Source: Panopea generosa
Lineage: Eukaryota > Mollusca > Bivalvia > Adapedonta > Hiatellidae
NCBI GenBank assembly: GCA_029582155.1
Contig: CM055901.1
Span: 50,473,206-50,537,205 of the forward strand
Length of the DNA: 64,000 nt
Direction of reading: 5' to 3'
In this document: positions 37,151 to 49,335 of the stretch, piece by piece
Position numbering within the stretch: position 1 is the first letter of the stretch
Layout: every line of letters starts with the position of its first letter
Program-made: the position numbers and the translations under genes
The notes under the pieces: generated by a model
Told to the model about the DNA's origin: nothing
What the model saw: the letters and a program-made list of their open reading frames with translations, nothing else
Database searches by the model: none

Positions 37151-37893
37151 TCTTGTGTTTTTGACACAATTAAATCTCATTTGATGCAATCAAGTTTGTT
37201 AAGTGCGTCCATTATGTCGCAACCTTAAAAATACAGAAATTCAAATTACTCTCGGGTCCCTTTATAACACGGATCTTGGGGTCCACAAAATAAAACCAGG
37301 CTATACATGGACCACATTTTAGAGATAACTACCTTGAAAGAGTTGGTTATTCACACCTATTGTGCTGGCTGACTCTTAAATGAATGGTATTGTTTGCATT
37401 GTAATGCGATACAAAGCATATTTGGTTACAACTGATATACTCAGATATGTATATAATAAATGAACAAAATGAAAAACGTGTTCATGTTTCATGTGTTTTG
37501 AAGACACCGTTTTTTAGATCCGGGTCACACACATTTGGATAAAAATGGTGTCTTTATAAAAACTCGCTCTTGGTTGCTTGATCACATGATAACTCGATAA
37601 TAACAGTTTGCAAATGGCTTCCGTGTTTGGCACGTGTCAGCATTTATTGAATCACTCTTGATTATAACAAGCTTTTAATACTCAATGCTGACATGAATCA
37701 ATTACTGAAACTATCTTTTAAACCACCATGAAGTAAAGGTTATAACAGTTTGTTCTAATTGGTGAGTAGAAAATGAGCGATGATCAAATCAAAACATGGC
37801 AACGATACGTATTGTTTGGTTGTCATTTTGTTATTTGATCATTCACTAAGATTTTCAAGTTTTATATCATGACATTTCTCCCCTGCCGAAGAA
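37151..37893. other. Stretch without a recognisable gene
   Basis: No frame of note is present. The sequence is AT-rich with scattered CpG-bearing words such as GGATCTTGGGG. I see no repeat or RNA gene. Confidence 0.4.
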
Positions 37894-38307
37894 ATGGGAG
37901 CCAAGCAAAAACTGCGTTATAACAGAATTCGTATTATATCTGACCGCATAATAACGGGACTGCACTGTATTTGTTTACCTACAATCAGAAAGTTACTTTC
38001 TCCCATCCATAAAAAGAGTTATTTTTACAATGCTGGCTATTTTGACAGATCACATGGTATGAGGGGAAACCCCAGTCACATGGTTATACTGAGTTACATA
38101 AATGTTTTAATTTGTTATATGTTCTATATTGATGCAATCACATATTTATATGATTATGACCAAATACGTAATTTTGCAGGAAGCTATATGGATCAATGTT
38201 GTAATTTGAAGAAAACATCTTTGAAAAAACCTACACTGCAACAACAGCACCGATATATAACCCTTTTTAGGTTGTTGGTATATAAAGATGGAATGAAGAA
38301 ATTATGA
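37894..38307 (+). CDS. Doubtful 137-codon open frame of unknown product
   Basis: This is the longest ATG-started frame outside the tandem arrays. The start context is acceptable for a eukaryote (purine at -3, G at +4). The predicted product has a basic N-terminal part (RYNRIRI near residues 8-14), a hydrophobic stretch around residues 64-82 that could span a membrane, and a Lys-rich C-terminus. I recognise no domain. Given the amount of sequence scanned, a frame of this length can occur by chance, and no splice or promoter context supports it. It is listed so that it can be tested. Confidence 0.12.
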   Translation: MGAKQKLRYNRIRIISDRIITGLHCICLPTIRKLLSPIHKKSYFYNAGYFDRSHGMRGNPSHMVILSYINVLICYMFYIDAITYLYDYDQIRNFAGSYMDQCCNLKKTSLKKPTLQQQHRYITLFRLLVYKDGMKKL

Positions 38308-38978
38308 AACTTTTTTAAAAAAAAAGGCATGTCTTTTTACTGTTAAAAATGTACTGATGATACTCTATCTTAGAAACTTTTTATTTTGTTTTATAAGATA
38401 TTGAGACGTGCATGCACAACTTTCTAACAACAGTTTAAAGGTTGTTTACAGCAGTCTTTCTGGTGCTGTTTATGTTTCTTTAACAGACGTTTAAAATGAT
38501 ATCACCTCAATTATGTATTTTGAAAGAAACAAACTATGCTAAAAAAATGATTATAGAATTTGGGAAATTTAATTAGTTTTCCTTAAGTTACCAATAAAAT
38601 GTTTTAATATCATTATTTCAATTTTAAAATAACATTACTGTAAAATGAGTCTAGCTATGAGCCAGAAGAGATGCTTCTTGGAAAATGCACACAGTAAAGT
38701 TTTGTTTTTCAAGGAGTATCATGCTTAGTAATGCTAAACATGGAGCTCAGCTGAAATATAAAATAGTGAAATTAATAATTTTAGTGTTTTTTATTAAAAA
38801 TAGTTAGGGCCATGATAATCTAGCTAGGGTCATGCCAAATGAAAAGTTTATGGCCCTGTGACCATGATCATAAAAAAGTTAGTGTCACACACTGCAGTTC
38901 AGAAGGAAAAGACAACTGGTTTCTAGTTGTTGTAATGTGTTGTCAGAAGTGGAACATCGTTTAAAGTTAAATTGTTTT
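38308..38978. other. Stretch without a recognisable gene
   Basis: AT-rich, with no long frame. A small direct repeat of TAGCTAGGGTCATG-like words occurs near 38805-38835. Confidence 0.45.
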
Positions 38979-39042
38979 GAAGTTGTTACCTTAAGTTGCA
39001 GTGTTGATTTGAAGTTGTTACCTTAAGTTGCAGTGTTGATTT
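38979..39042. repeat. Two-copy 32-bp tandem duplication
   Basis: The word GAAGTTGTTACCTTAAGTTG starts at 38979 and again at 39011, and the rest of the unit is also identical. It is probably a recent slippage duplication. Confidence 0.85.
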
Positions 39043-39269
39043 CAAAATTTGTGTGAAACAGGACTATACTATTTTGCCCTAATTTTATTGAAAATTCCTA
39101 AGCTTAAATATTTTTTTTTTTTTGTAATTTCTTTTAGGAGGGAATTTTCCGGTTAAAGAAAATAAGGGAATCTGTGACTGGGTAGGCTTATATCCGCTTT
39201 TCAACATGTTATACAATGTATTATAAAGTTTTGCGCATAACTATAGATGTGACGCGACACAAAAATAAT

Positions 39270-39400
39270 GCAAAAATTCCCCACTCAGAGGAAAATCTCA
39301 CCCTCAGAGAGCCCTGGCACCATTCCTGAAAAGTGAAGGGAGGGCACTGGAGGCAGATGCTCTACCACTAGACCAATGCTGTGGTAATTCATAAAAATGT
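39270..39400 (-). mobile_element. Possible truncated tRNA-headed SINE fragment
   Basis: On the minus strand a box A-like TGGTCTAGTGGTAGAGC lies at about 39359-39375, resembling the head of SINE family B. No convincing box B follows and the body does not match copies 1-3. Confidence 0.3.
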
Positions 39401-39504
39401 AAAATGTCCCTCCCTCCCCAATGATAAGAAATAGTAACATTAACTTTGACCATTTAGTTATCAACCCCAAAATTAAATATGAAACCATTATTAATTAATC
39501 ATAA

Positions 39505-39680
39505 TTTTTTGTGAAGGTCAATATCACCTTGACCTTTGACCTACTGTTCCCAAAATAATGTATCATCTACTTACCAAGACAGGTTAGAAGTCACTAGGCT
39601 CAACAGTTCCCTATTTGTGAGAATCAATGTTCTATATATAGCCACTGTGACCTTGACCTTTGATCTTTGAAAATATACAG
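39505..39680 (+). repeat. GTGACCTTGACCTTTG-type interspersed repeat fragment
   Basis: CACCTTGACCTTTGACCTA (near 39525) and TGTGACCTTGACCTTTGATC (near 39647) bracket a non-coding stretch. This block type is very common in bivalve genomes and recurs at 61100-61650. I know it from general familiarity and cannot assign a class. Confidence 0.55.
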
Positions 39681-40169
39681 GAGTTATGTCATTTTTTTAC
39701 TTTCACAAACCAATCTGCAATGGTTCAAGTCCCCAAGTCAAATCATTCTGGAATTCTCATTCTGATACAAATTTCAATATAAATCTATCAATGTTTCATG
39801 TAAACAATAACCTGACATTGTTGGATATAAAACAGTGCCCTCTGGTGAACATAAAAGGAAGAGCCCGCACCGGCTGAATAAAGTGTTAGGTAATTGCACA
39901 AAGTATGTGTTGTTTTAGTGGGACAGAATGAAAATTATACATAGTGTGTTACTGTGTTTTATTAATTGTGATAAAAGCCTTTGACTGCCTCCCCCTGAAA
40001 AGGAAATGTTATACAAGCGTTTAAATTAGATTTTTTTTAATTTATGTAAAACATTTACACTTAATAAAGTGTTCCATACATTAGTGTATTACCGGTAATT
40101 GCACTGTAATTAATTAGTGTAATTAACTCATCTTGTTGATTATTGGTTCCTTAACAATTCTTGTTTAAT

Positions 40170-40765
40170 TATCTTATCGCCAAATTCCGCTCTGTCACCA
40201 AGTCAAATTCTACCAGTTCAACTTACTTTTCAAGTAATCACAGAACCAAGATATTGGCACTATATTTCACATTTTCAATACCACAGCAACCAAAATATTG
40301 GTTCCACCTTAATCTTAATGTGCATAATATCCTCATTACCCTTTATCATCATGTCAAGCTTTATGCCTACACCTTAAATAAGTAATTGTTAAGTTTTTAC
40401 AGAATCCAGATATTGGCACTATTTTTAATATCTTCATTGCCACAGCAACCAAAATATTGGTCCCACTTTAATCTTAATTTGCACACTTTCTTCTTTACCC
40501 TATATTGTCATGTCAAGTTTTATGACTCTACTTTTTATGTTTTCACAGGATCCAGTTATTGACATTTTTATTCACATTTGTGTTGACACAGCAACCAAAA
40601 TATTGGTCCAACTGGAAAGTTAAAGTTACATACTGTCCTCATTGCTCTCTAATACCATGGCAAGTTTCATGACTTTACTTAAATATAATTTAAGTTATCG
40701 TAGGATCCAAGTTTTGCGATGGACAGATGTGCTGCGCACAGATCTGAAGTCCCCTCCAGTTAAAT
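40170..40765 (+). repeat. Interspersed repeat made of degenerate 146-159 bp subunits
   Basis: CAGCAACCAAAATATTGG occurs at 40284, 40443 and 40589, and each copy is embedded in similar surroundings (TATTGGCACTAT, TCATGTCAAG, TTTATG or TTCATGACT). The block ends in GATGGACAGATG followed by a perfect 5-bp hairpin (TGTGC, loop TGC, GCACA at 40728-40740). The GGAC tract plus hairpin end matches other repeats in the window. Confidence 0.65.
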
Positions 40766-40897
40766 TGGCAACAAACTAAATAGTCTATATAATATTATTT
40801 ATAACATAGTTTTATATAAGAATATGTTTTGTCTATATTCCATTCTGCTTTAATCATATTGTCTTGCCGTATATAGTGGATCTTACATGTATGCTTC

Positions 40898-41002
40898 TTT
40901 ATTATTGAATTTATTAAACGAGTTGGAAAAAAGTATATTATACGAGGCTCTGCCGTGCATAATATCATTTTTCCCAATGAGTTTAATAAATTCAATAATA
41001 AA
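40898..41002. mobile_element. Inverted-repeat element with 22-bp perfect terminal arms
   Basis: The arms at 40898-40919 and 40981-41002 are perfect reverse complements (TTTATTATTGAATTTATTAA and two more bases on the left). Further imperfect pairing continues inward, for example GTATATTATAC against GTGCATAATATC. The whole can fold into one long hairpin of about 105 bp. No target duplication is clear. It is probably a small foldback or MITE-type repeat. Confidence 0.7.
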
Positions 41003-41218
41003 TGAGACCGAATGTTTTATCAAATAACTCAAGAAAAAATTACATTTGCCATTTCTTTAACAGATCACCTCAATAAGGAATGAGAAAAAAATTTGTTTCT
41101 TGGAGTCATTGTAATTTTTATATGACGTTACATCTCAAAATAACGTCATTTAACCATGACAAATCAAAATCATTTATAGTTGGGCAAGTCAGAAAGTACT
41201 TTATGTACGAAAGCTGAG

Positions 41219-41456
41219 TTATCCCTTTACTTTATATAGACGCATTGGGCTTCTAATATAGATGCCTTATGACACCTAATATAGAAGGCTTTTGAATTAT
41301 TGGGTGAATTGAGTTTATATTAACTGACAGAGTGGAAAACAGTGCAAGAAGTGTTCAGATTGCTCGTTACGAGCAATCTGAACTCTTCCTGCACTGTTTT
41401 CAAAGGCCTTCTGTGATTGGTGCAGGTAAACGTGTATCTATTGAGTAAAGGGATAA
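41219..41456. mobile_element. Foldback MITE-like element with 33-bp central palindrome
   Basis: Terminal arms TTATCCCTTTAC (41219-41230) and its reverse complement (41445-41456) bound the element. The centre is a near-perfect palindrome: arms 41335-41367 and 41369-41401 pair with two mismatches in 33 bp around a single T at 41368. On the left side about 40 bp (roughly 41295-41334) has no counterpart on the right. This suggests an insertion into, or a deletion from, an originally symmetrical hairpin. No coding capacity is present. Confidence 0.75.
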
Positions 41457-42194
41457 TTATACACCGAGCGGTGAATCATAAGAGATATAACACTTAGTTA
41501 TTATCAAAAATATGTCATAGGTTAATTACACTCTTGCACCATAAATTAAGTGATAAAAGCATAATATTACATTACATGGTGTGTATATAAATCATGTAGT
41601 TACGATTGTAGGCAAAAAGGGCCTGGCCACTATACTCAGTTAACAACAGCGTCTAACTCACTCCCACAACAATCATCTCCAAATTATTGATTATACATTT
41701 GATATTCATAAAAACTATTACATATTTTCTTATTCTCCATGTTCCAGTGAAACCATCTTGTTATTACTTGAATTCCATATTTAATGATAGATGCGTTTAT
41801 TTGTATCTGTCAGATTAGCCCCAGCAGAAGCTTACAGGCAATCCCATCATGCAATCTGGTTTGAAATTTCCAACTTTGGTTTGTTAGCACAAGAATGAAC
41901 CCTGTCAGTTTTTTCCTTTCATCAGCTCCAATTGGTGAATATTTTTTATCTATTCCACTTGCTTCATTATCTTTTTCTCTTGAAGGAAATGATATGATGA
42001 CTTCTGTTGATTAATCTTCTTTTTTTTTAAAATCTATTGAAAATGACACTTTTTTTTATATATAACACAATCATATCATTTTTTCTTTTTCTTATTTAGA
42101 TGAGATTTTAAATGAAAATATTTGGAAACTATAGTTGGTAGTTTTACTGTTTTCGATCATGAAATAAAAATGTTGAAAAATGTTGGTTTTAGTG
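41457..42194. other. Stretch without a recognisable gene
   Basis: AT-rich, with poly-T runs near 42022 and 42050. No frame, RNA gene or repeat is recognised. Confidence 0.45.
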
Positions 42195-44728
42195 AATAAT
42201 CTATTAAACACTGAAATTGTCATGCCCAATCATGGATGTGCCACTCTGTGACAAAACAACTAAGGTGGTCACTCAATCATAACTCTGACACTCAATGACA
42301 ATACAACTAAGGCGGTCACTCAATCATGACTCTGCCACTCCATGACAAAACATCTTAGGTGGTCACTCAATCAAGGCTCTGCCACTCCATGACAATACAA
42401 TCTAGGTGGTCACTCAATCATGGCTCTGCCACTCCGTGACAATACAACTTAGGTGGTCACTCAATGATGGCTCTGCCACTCTGTGACAATACAACTAAGG
42501 CGGTCACCAAATGGTGGCCCTGCCACTCAGTGACAATACAACTTAGGTGGTCACCCAATCATGACTCTGCCACTCCATGACAAAACATCTTAGGTGGTCA
42601 CTCAATCAAGGCTCTGCCACTCCATGACAATACAATCTAGGTGGTCACTCAATGATGGCTCTGACACTCCATGACAATACAACTTAGGTGGTCACTCAAT
42701 CAAAGCTCTGCCGCTCCATGACAATACAATTTAGGTGGTCAATCAATCATGGCTCTGCCACTCCATGACAATACAACTTAGGTGGTCACTCAATGATGGC
42801 TCTGCCACTCTGTGACAATACAACTAAGGCAGTCACCAAATGGTGGCCCTGCCACTCAGTGACAAAACATCTTAGGTGGTCACTCAATCATGACTCTGCC
42901 ACTCCATGACAATACAATCTAGGTGGTCACTCAATCATGGCTCTGACACTCCATGACAAAACAACTTAGGTGGTCACTCAATCAAAGCTCTGCCGCTCCA
43001 TGACAATACAAGTTAGGTGGTCACTCAATCATGGCTCTACCACTCCGTGACAATACAATTTAGGTGGTCACTCAATCATGGCTCTACCACTCCGTGACAA
43101 TACAACTTAGGTGGTCACTCAATCATGGCTCTGCCACTCAGTGACAATACAACTTAGGTGGTCACCCAATCATGGCTCTGCCACTCCGTGACAATACAAC
43201 TTAGGTGGTCACCAAATCATGGCTCTGCCATTCAATGACAATTCATCTTAGGTGGTCACTCAATCATGGCTCTGCCACTCCATGACAATACATCTTAGGT
43301 GGTCACCCAATCATGGCTCTGCCATTCAATGACAATACAACTAAGGTGGTCACCAAATGGAGGCCCTGCCACTCCGTGACAAAACAACTAAGGTGGTCAC
43401 TCAATCAAAGCTCTGCCGCTCCATGACAATACAATTTAGGTGGTCACTCAATCATGGCTCTGCCACTCCATGACAATACAACTTAGGTGGTCACTTAATG
43501 ATGGCTCTGCCACTCCGTGACAATACAACTTAGGTGGTCACCCAATCATGACTCTGCCACTCCATGACAATACAACTAAGGTGGTCACTCAATGATGGCT
43601 CTGCCGCTCTGTCACAGTACATCTTAGGTGGTCACTCAATGATGGCTCTGCAACTATGTGACAATACAACTTAGGTGGTCACTCAATCATGGTTCTGCCA
43701 CTCCGTGACAATACAACTTATTATGTCACTCAGTCATTGCTCTGCCACTCCGTGACAATACAACTTAGGTGGTCACCCAATGATGGCTCTGCCACTCCAT
43801 GACAATACAACTTACATGGTCACCCAATGGTTGCTCTGCCACTCCGTGACAATACAACTAAGGTGGTTACCCAATGGTGGCTCTGCAACTCCTTGACAAT
43901 ACAACTTAGGTGGTCACCCAATCATGGCTCTGCCATTCAATGACATTACAACTTAGGTGGTCACTCAATGATGGCTCTGCCACTCCGTTACAATTCATCT
44001 TAGGTGGTCACTCAATGATGGCTCTGCCACTCCTTGACAATACATCTTAGGTGGTCACTCAATGATGGCTCTGCCACTCCTTGACAATACATCTTAGGTG
44101 GTCACTCAATCATGGCTCTGCCACTCCGTGACAATACACCTTAGGTGGGACTCAATCATGGCTCTGCACTCAGTGACAATACATCTCACGTGGTCACTCA
44201 ATCATGGCTCTGCCACTCCGTGACAATACACCTTAGGTGGTAACTCAATCATGGCTATGCCACTTCATGACAATACACCATAGGTGGGACTCAATCATGG
44301 CTCTGCCACTCAGTGACAATACAATTTAGGTGGTCACTCAATCATGGCTATGCCACTTCATGACAATACAACTTACGTGGTCACTCAATCATGGCTATGC
44401 CACTTCATGACAATACATCTTAGGTGGTCACTCAATCATAGGTCTGCCACTTCATGACAATACAATTAAGGTGGTCACTCAATTATGGCTTTGCCACTCC
44501 GTGACAATGCATTTTAAGTGGTCACTCACTCAATCATGGCTATGCCACATCATGACAATACACCTTAAGTGGTCACTCAATCATGGTTCTGCCACTCTGT
44601 GACAATACAATTTAGGTGGTCACTCAATCATGGCTCTGCAACTCCGTGACAATACAACTTAGGTGGTCACCAAATCACTGCTCTGCCACTCCGTGACAAT
44701 ACAACTTAGGTGGTCACTCAATGACAAC
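42195..44728. repeat. 47-bp minisatellite array, about 54 units
   Basis: The core ACAATACAACTTAGGTGGTC followed by ACTCAATCATGGCTCTGCC recurs every 47 bp; for example GTGACAATAC is at 43094 and 43141. Variants include ACATCTTAGG, ATGATGGC, CCAAATGG and CCACTCAGTG. The period is not a multiple of three, so no long open frame arises. A few units are shortened near 44140-44300 (GGTGGGACTCAATC). Confidence 0.96.
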
Positions 44729-45255
44729 AATGATATTTCACTGAAACTACAGTTATTCTCTTTACTTTACCACCAACAATCAATACAAGTTTTATTTTTC
44801 ACTTACTACTGTTCTATATATAAGCTTGTAGTAGTTCTGACCATAAATTGTCTCTTATTACCAGTTAACAAATGACATTTTCCCCCTCATCAAATTACAA
44901 CAAATGCTTTAGAAAGACATTACTATTTACTTGATATATGACAACAATCAGCTATGTCTGGGAATTTCTCATCAGGTATAGAACAAGTAATGCCAATATT
45001 CACTTACACCATCAGGCCGCCCCCAGTATGTGATTAATGTAGCAATAATTAAAGACAAGTCCCATGTAATGATCAGTAAGTACCTCCTTCCCTCCTATTA
45101 CACTAGAATGGACATTGCTTTTTACCCATTTTTTGTCATTTTCTTTTTGTAGATATTGAGGATTACTTCTTATGTTTAGAAGAAAAAGTTATAGAGGGTA
45201 TGGTACGAAGGTACAGAATCTAGATCAACGAGTTGTACTCCAAGTACAATATATA
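44729..45255. other. Stretch between two arrays, no gene seen
   Basis: AT-rich apparently unique sequence. A frame of about 70 codons starts inside the last array units (44663) and has no recognisable feature. Confidence 0.45.
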
Positions 45256-48165
45256 CACAGTAAATACTTACAGTATGCCCTCCAAGAACTCAATCTGCCA
45301 ACATTCCAACTCTTCTGTCTAAGTAAACTCACTATTTAGTACTCAGAGTATGCCCTCCTGGAACCCAGTCTGAATACTGTCCAAGTACTCAAGGTATATC
45401 CTTCAAGTACTCAGCCAAAGTATACCAACTATTTAGTACTTGGAGTTTGCCCTCCAACAACAAAGCCTGAATACTGTTCAAGTACTCAGGGTATATCCCT
45501 CAAGTACTCAGTCAAAGTATACCCACTATTTAGAACTTGGCGTATGCCCACTTAGAACCCAGTCTGAATACTGTCCAAGTACTTCACGTACTCAGTCAAA
45601 GTATACCCACATTTAAGTACTTGGAGTTCGCCCTCCTACAACAGAGCCTGAATACTGTCCAAGTACTCAGGGTATATCCTTCAAGTACTCAGTCAAAGTT
45701 TACCCACTATTTAGTACTACGAGTATGCCCTCCTGGAACCCAGTCTGAATACTGTCCAAGTACTTCAAGCACTCAGTCAAAGTATACCCACTATTTAGTA
45801 CTCGGAGTATGCCCTCCTACAACCCAGTCTGAATACTGTCCAAGTACTCAGGATATATCCTTCAAGTACTTAGTGAAAGTATACCCATTATTTAGTACTT
45901 TGAGTATGCCCTCCTACAACCCAGTCTGAATACTGTCCAAGTACTCAGGGTATATCCTTCAAGTACTCAGTGAAAGTATACCCACTTTTTAGTACTTGGA
46001 GTATGCCCTTCTCGAACCCAGTCTGAATACTGTCCAAGTACACGGGATATATCCTTCAAGTACTTATTGAAATTATACCCACTTTTTAGTACTTGGAGTT
46101 TGCCCTCCTACAACTCAGTCTGAATACTGTCCAAGTACTCAGGATATATCCTTCAAGTACTCAGTGAAAGTATACCCACTTTTTAGTACTTGGAGTATGC
46201 CCTTCTCGAACCCAGTCTGAATACTGTCCAAGTACACGGGATATATCCTTCAAGTACTTATTGAAATTATACCCACTTTTTAGTACTTGGAGTATGCCCT
46301 TCTCGAACCCAGTCTGAATACTGTCCAAGTACACGGGATATATCCTTCAAGTACTTATTGAAATTATACCCACTTTTTAGTACTTGGAGTTTGCCCTCCT
46401 ACAACTCAGTCTGAATACTGTCCAAGTACTCAGGATATATCCTTCAAGTACTTAGCGAAACTATATCCACTTTTTAGTACTTGGAGTATGCCTTCCTACA
46501 ACCCAGTCTGAATACTGTCCAAGTACTCAGGATATATTCTTCAAGTACTTAGTGAAAGTATACCCACTATTTAGTACTTGGAGTATGCCCTCCTACAACC
46601 CAGTCTGAATACTGTCCAAGTACTCAGGGTATATCCTTCAGGTACTCAGTCAAAGTATACCCATAATTTAGTACTCATAGTATGCCCTTCTACAACCCAG
46701 TCTGTATACTGTCCAAGTACCAAGAGTATATTCTTCAAGTACTCAGTCAAAGTATACCCACTATTTAGTACTAAGAGTATTCCCTCCTACAACCCAGTCT
46801 GAATACTGTTCAAGTAATCAGGGTATATCCTTCAAGTATTCAGTCAAAGTATACCCACTATTTAGTACTACGAGTATGCCCTCCTGGAACCCAGTCTGAA
46901 TACTGTCCAAGTACTTCAAGCACTCAGTCAAAGTATACCCACTATTTAGTACTCGGAGTATGCCCTCCTACAACCCAGTCTGAATACTGTCCAAGTACTC
47001 AGGATATATCCTTCAAGTACTTAGTGAAAGTATACCCATTATTTAGTACTTTGAGTATGCCCTCCTACAACCCAGTCTGAATACTGTCCAAGTACTCAGG
47101 GTATATCATTCAAGTAATCAGTCAAAATATACCCACTATTTAGTACTTGGAGTATGCCCTCCTACAACCCAGTCTGAATACCATCCAAGTACTCAGGATA
47201 TATCCTTCAAGTACTCAGTGAAAGTATACCCACTTTTTAGTACTTGGAGTATGCCCTTCTCGAACCCAGTCTGAATACTGTCCAAGTACACGGGATATAT
47301 CCTTCAAGTACTTATTGAAATTATACCCACTTTTTAGTACTTGGAGTTTTCCCTCCTACAACTCAGTCTGAATACTGTCCAAGTACTCAGGATATATCCT
47401 TCAAGTACTTAGCGAAAGTATATCCACTTTTTAGTACTTGGAGTATGCCTTCCTACAACCCAGTCTGAATACTGTCCAAGCACTCAGGATATATTCTTCA
47501 AGTACTTAGTGAAAGTATACCCACTATTTAGTACTTGGAGTATGCCCTCCTACAACCCAGTCTGAATACTGTCCAAGTACTCAGGGTATATCCTTCAGGT
47601 ACTCAGTCAAAGTATACCCATAATTTAGTACTCATAGTATGCCCTTCTACAACCCAGTCTGTATACTGTCCAAGTACCAAGAGTATATTCTTCAAGTACT
47701 CAGTCAAAGTATACCCACTATTTAGTACTAAGAGTATTCCCTCCTACAACCGAGTCTGAATACTGTTCAAGTAATCAGGGTATATCCTTCAAGTACTCAG
47801 TCAAAGTATACCCACTATTTAGTACTCAGAGTATGCCCTCCTAGAACCCAGTCTGAATACTATCCAAGTACTCAGAGTATATCCTTCAAGTACTCAGTTT
47901 AAGTATTCCCACTATTTAGTACTTGGAATCTGCCCTCCTACAACCCAGTCTGAATACTGTCCAAGTACTCAGGGTATATCCTTCAAGTACTCAGTCAAAG
48001 TATACCCACTATTTAGTACTCGGAGTATGCCCACCTAGAACCCAGTCTGAATACTGTCCAAGTACTCAGGGTATATCCTTCAGGTACTCAGTCAAAGTAT
48101 ACCCCCTATTTAGTACTCGGAGTATGCCCACCTAGAACCCAGTCTGAATATCCAAGTACTCAGGG
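45256..48165. repeat. 97-bp minisatellite array, about 30 units
   Basis: Each unit holds AGTACTCAGTCAAAGTATAC, CCACTATTTAGTACTTGGAG, TATGCCCTCCTACAACCCAG and TCTGAATACTGTCCA, with 97-bp spacing; TGAATACTGT is at 46981 and 47078. The AGTACTCAG(T/G) word occurs twice in many units. Variants such as ACACGGGATATATCC or TACTTATTGAAATTATACC mark individual units and allow higher-order structure to be seen. Confidence 0.94.
45716..47835. repeat. Higher-order duplication in the 97-bp array with a two-unit length change
   Basis: The marker GAGTATGCCCTCCTGGAACC at 45721 recurs at 46872 (offset 1,151 bp). Later markers, for example the identical 74-codon frame at 46578 and 47535, recur at offset 957 bp. 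The difference of 194 bp equals two units. The unit with ACACGGGATATATCC occurs three times in the first block (near 46040, 46231 and 46328) and once in the second (near 47288). One block thus gained or lost two units after or during the duplication. Confidence 0.8.
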
Positions 48166-48395
48166 TATATCCATCAGAGAATACTAGATCTAAGATACAG
48201 AATGTCCTCTAAATAATATGTCCTCCAAATGGTATCTCCAAATACTCAGTGTGTATCCACCAAGTGCTTGGAGTATATCCTCAAAGTACTTATATACCCT
48301 CAGATTACTTAATCAAATTATACTCTTCAATTGCTCAAGGTTTGTCTATCCAAATCAGCCAATATGAATTAACCAGAATACTCAGCATACAAACT
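48166..48395. repeat. Transition zone with diverged AGTACTCAGT-type units
   Basis: Irregularly spaced relics of the core occur (AATACTCAGTGTG, AAGTGCTTGGAGTATATCC, AAGTACTTATATACC, AATACTCAGCATAC). They bridge the 97-bp and 26-bp arrays and support a common origin. Confidence 0.55.
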
Positions 48396-49215
48396 CCAAG
48401 TTTTCAGTCGCAGCATACCATGCAAGTACTCAGTCACAGCATACCCTCTAAGTACGTAGTTACAGCATACCCTCCAAGTTTGCAGTCACAGAATATCCTC
48501 CAATTATGCAATCACGGCATACCCTCCAAGTATGCAGTCACAGCATACCCTCTTAGTATGCAGTCACAGCATACCCTCCAAGTACACAGTCACAGCATAC
48601 CCTTCAAGTACTCAGTCACAGCATACCCTCTAAGTATGCAGTCACAGCATACCCTCCAACTACTCAGTCACAGCATACCCTCCAAGTAAGCAGTCACAGC
48701 ATACCCTCCATGTACCCAGTCACAGCATACCCTCCAAGTAAGCAGTCACAGCATACCCTCAAAGTATGCAGTCACAGCATACCCCGTAAGTACTCAGTCA
48801 CAGCATACCCTCCAAGTACTCAGTCACAGCATACCCTCCAAGTACTCAGTCACAGCATACCCTCCAAGTACTCAATCACAACATACCCTCCAAGAACTCA
48901 GTCACAGCATACCCTCCAAGTACTCAGTCACAGCATACCCTCCAAGTACTCAGTCACAGCATACCCTCCATGTACCCAGTCACAGCATACCCTCCAATTA
49001 CCCAGTCACAGCATACCCTCCAAGTACCCAGTCACAGCATACCCTCCAAGTACCCAGTCACAGCATACCCTCCAAGTACACAGTCACAGCATACCCTCCA
49101 AGTACACAGTCACAGCATACCCTCAAAGTACTCAGTCACAGCATACCCTCCAAGTATTCAGTCACAGCATACCCTCCAAGTACTCAGTCACAGCATACCC
49201 TCCAAGCCAGCAGTC
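48396..49215. repeat. 26-bp minisatellite array, about 31 units
   Basis: AGTACTCAGTCACAGCATAC followed by CCTCCA repeats every 26 bp. Variants are AGTATGCAGTC, AGTACACAGTC, AGTACCCAGTC and AGTAAGCAGTC. The middle (48.78-49.2 kb) is very uniform. Open frames of up to 186 codons result from three units spanning 78 bp and are not genes. Confidence 0.95.
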
Positions 49216-49335
49216 CAAGTATACCCTCAAAGAACTCTTCATGTCTCCTCCAAATGCTCACTCTGAATAATCTTCAAGTACTCAACATATATCATGTAAG
49301 TACTCAGTTAGAGTACACCTTCAAAATACTCAATG
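49216..49335. repeat. Diverged AGTACTCAGT-type units left of an insertion
   Basis: CAAGTACTCAACATATATCA, GTAAGTACTCAGTTAGAGTAC and AAAATACTCAATG are spaced like array units but diverged. They continue the superfamily up to the inserted element at 49336. Confidence 0.55.

Noticed and set aside
42195-44728. Possible kinship of the 47-bp array with the 32/35-bp array through AATCATGG or AATCATGT
   Set aside because: Only about seven bases are shared and the flanking unit sequence differs, so chance is the simpler reading.
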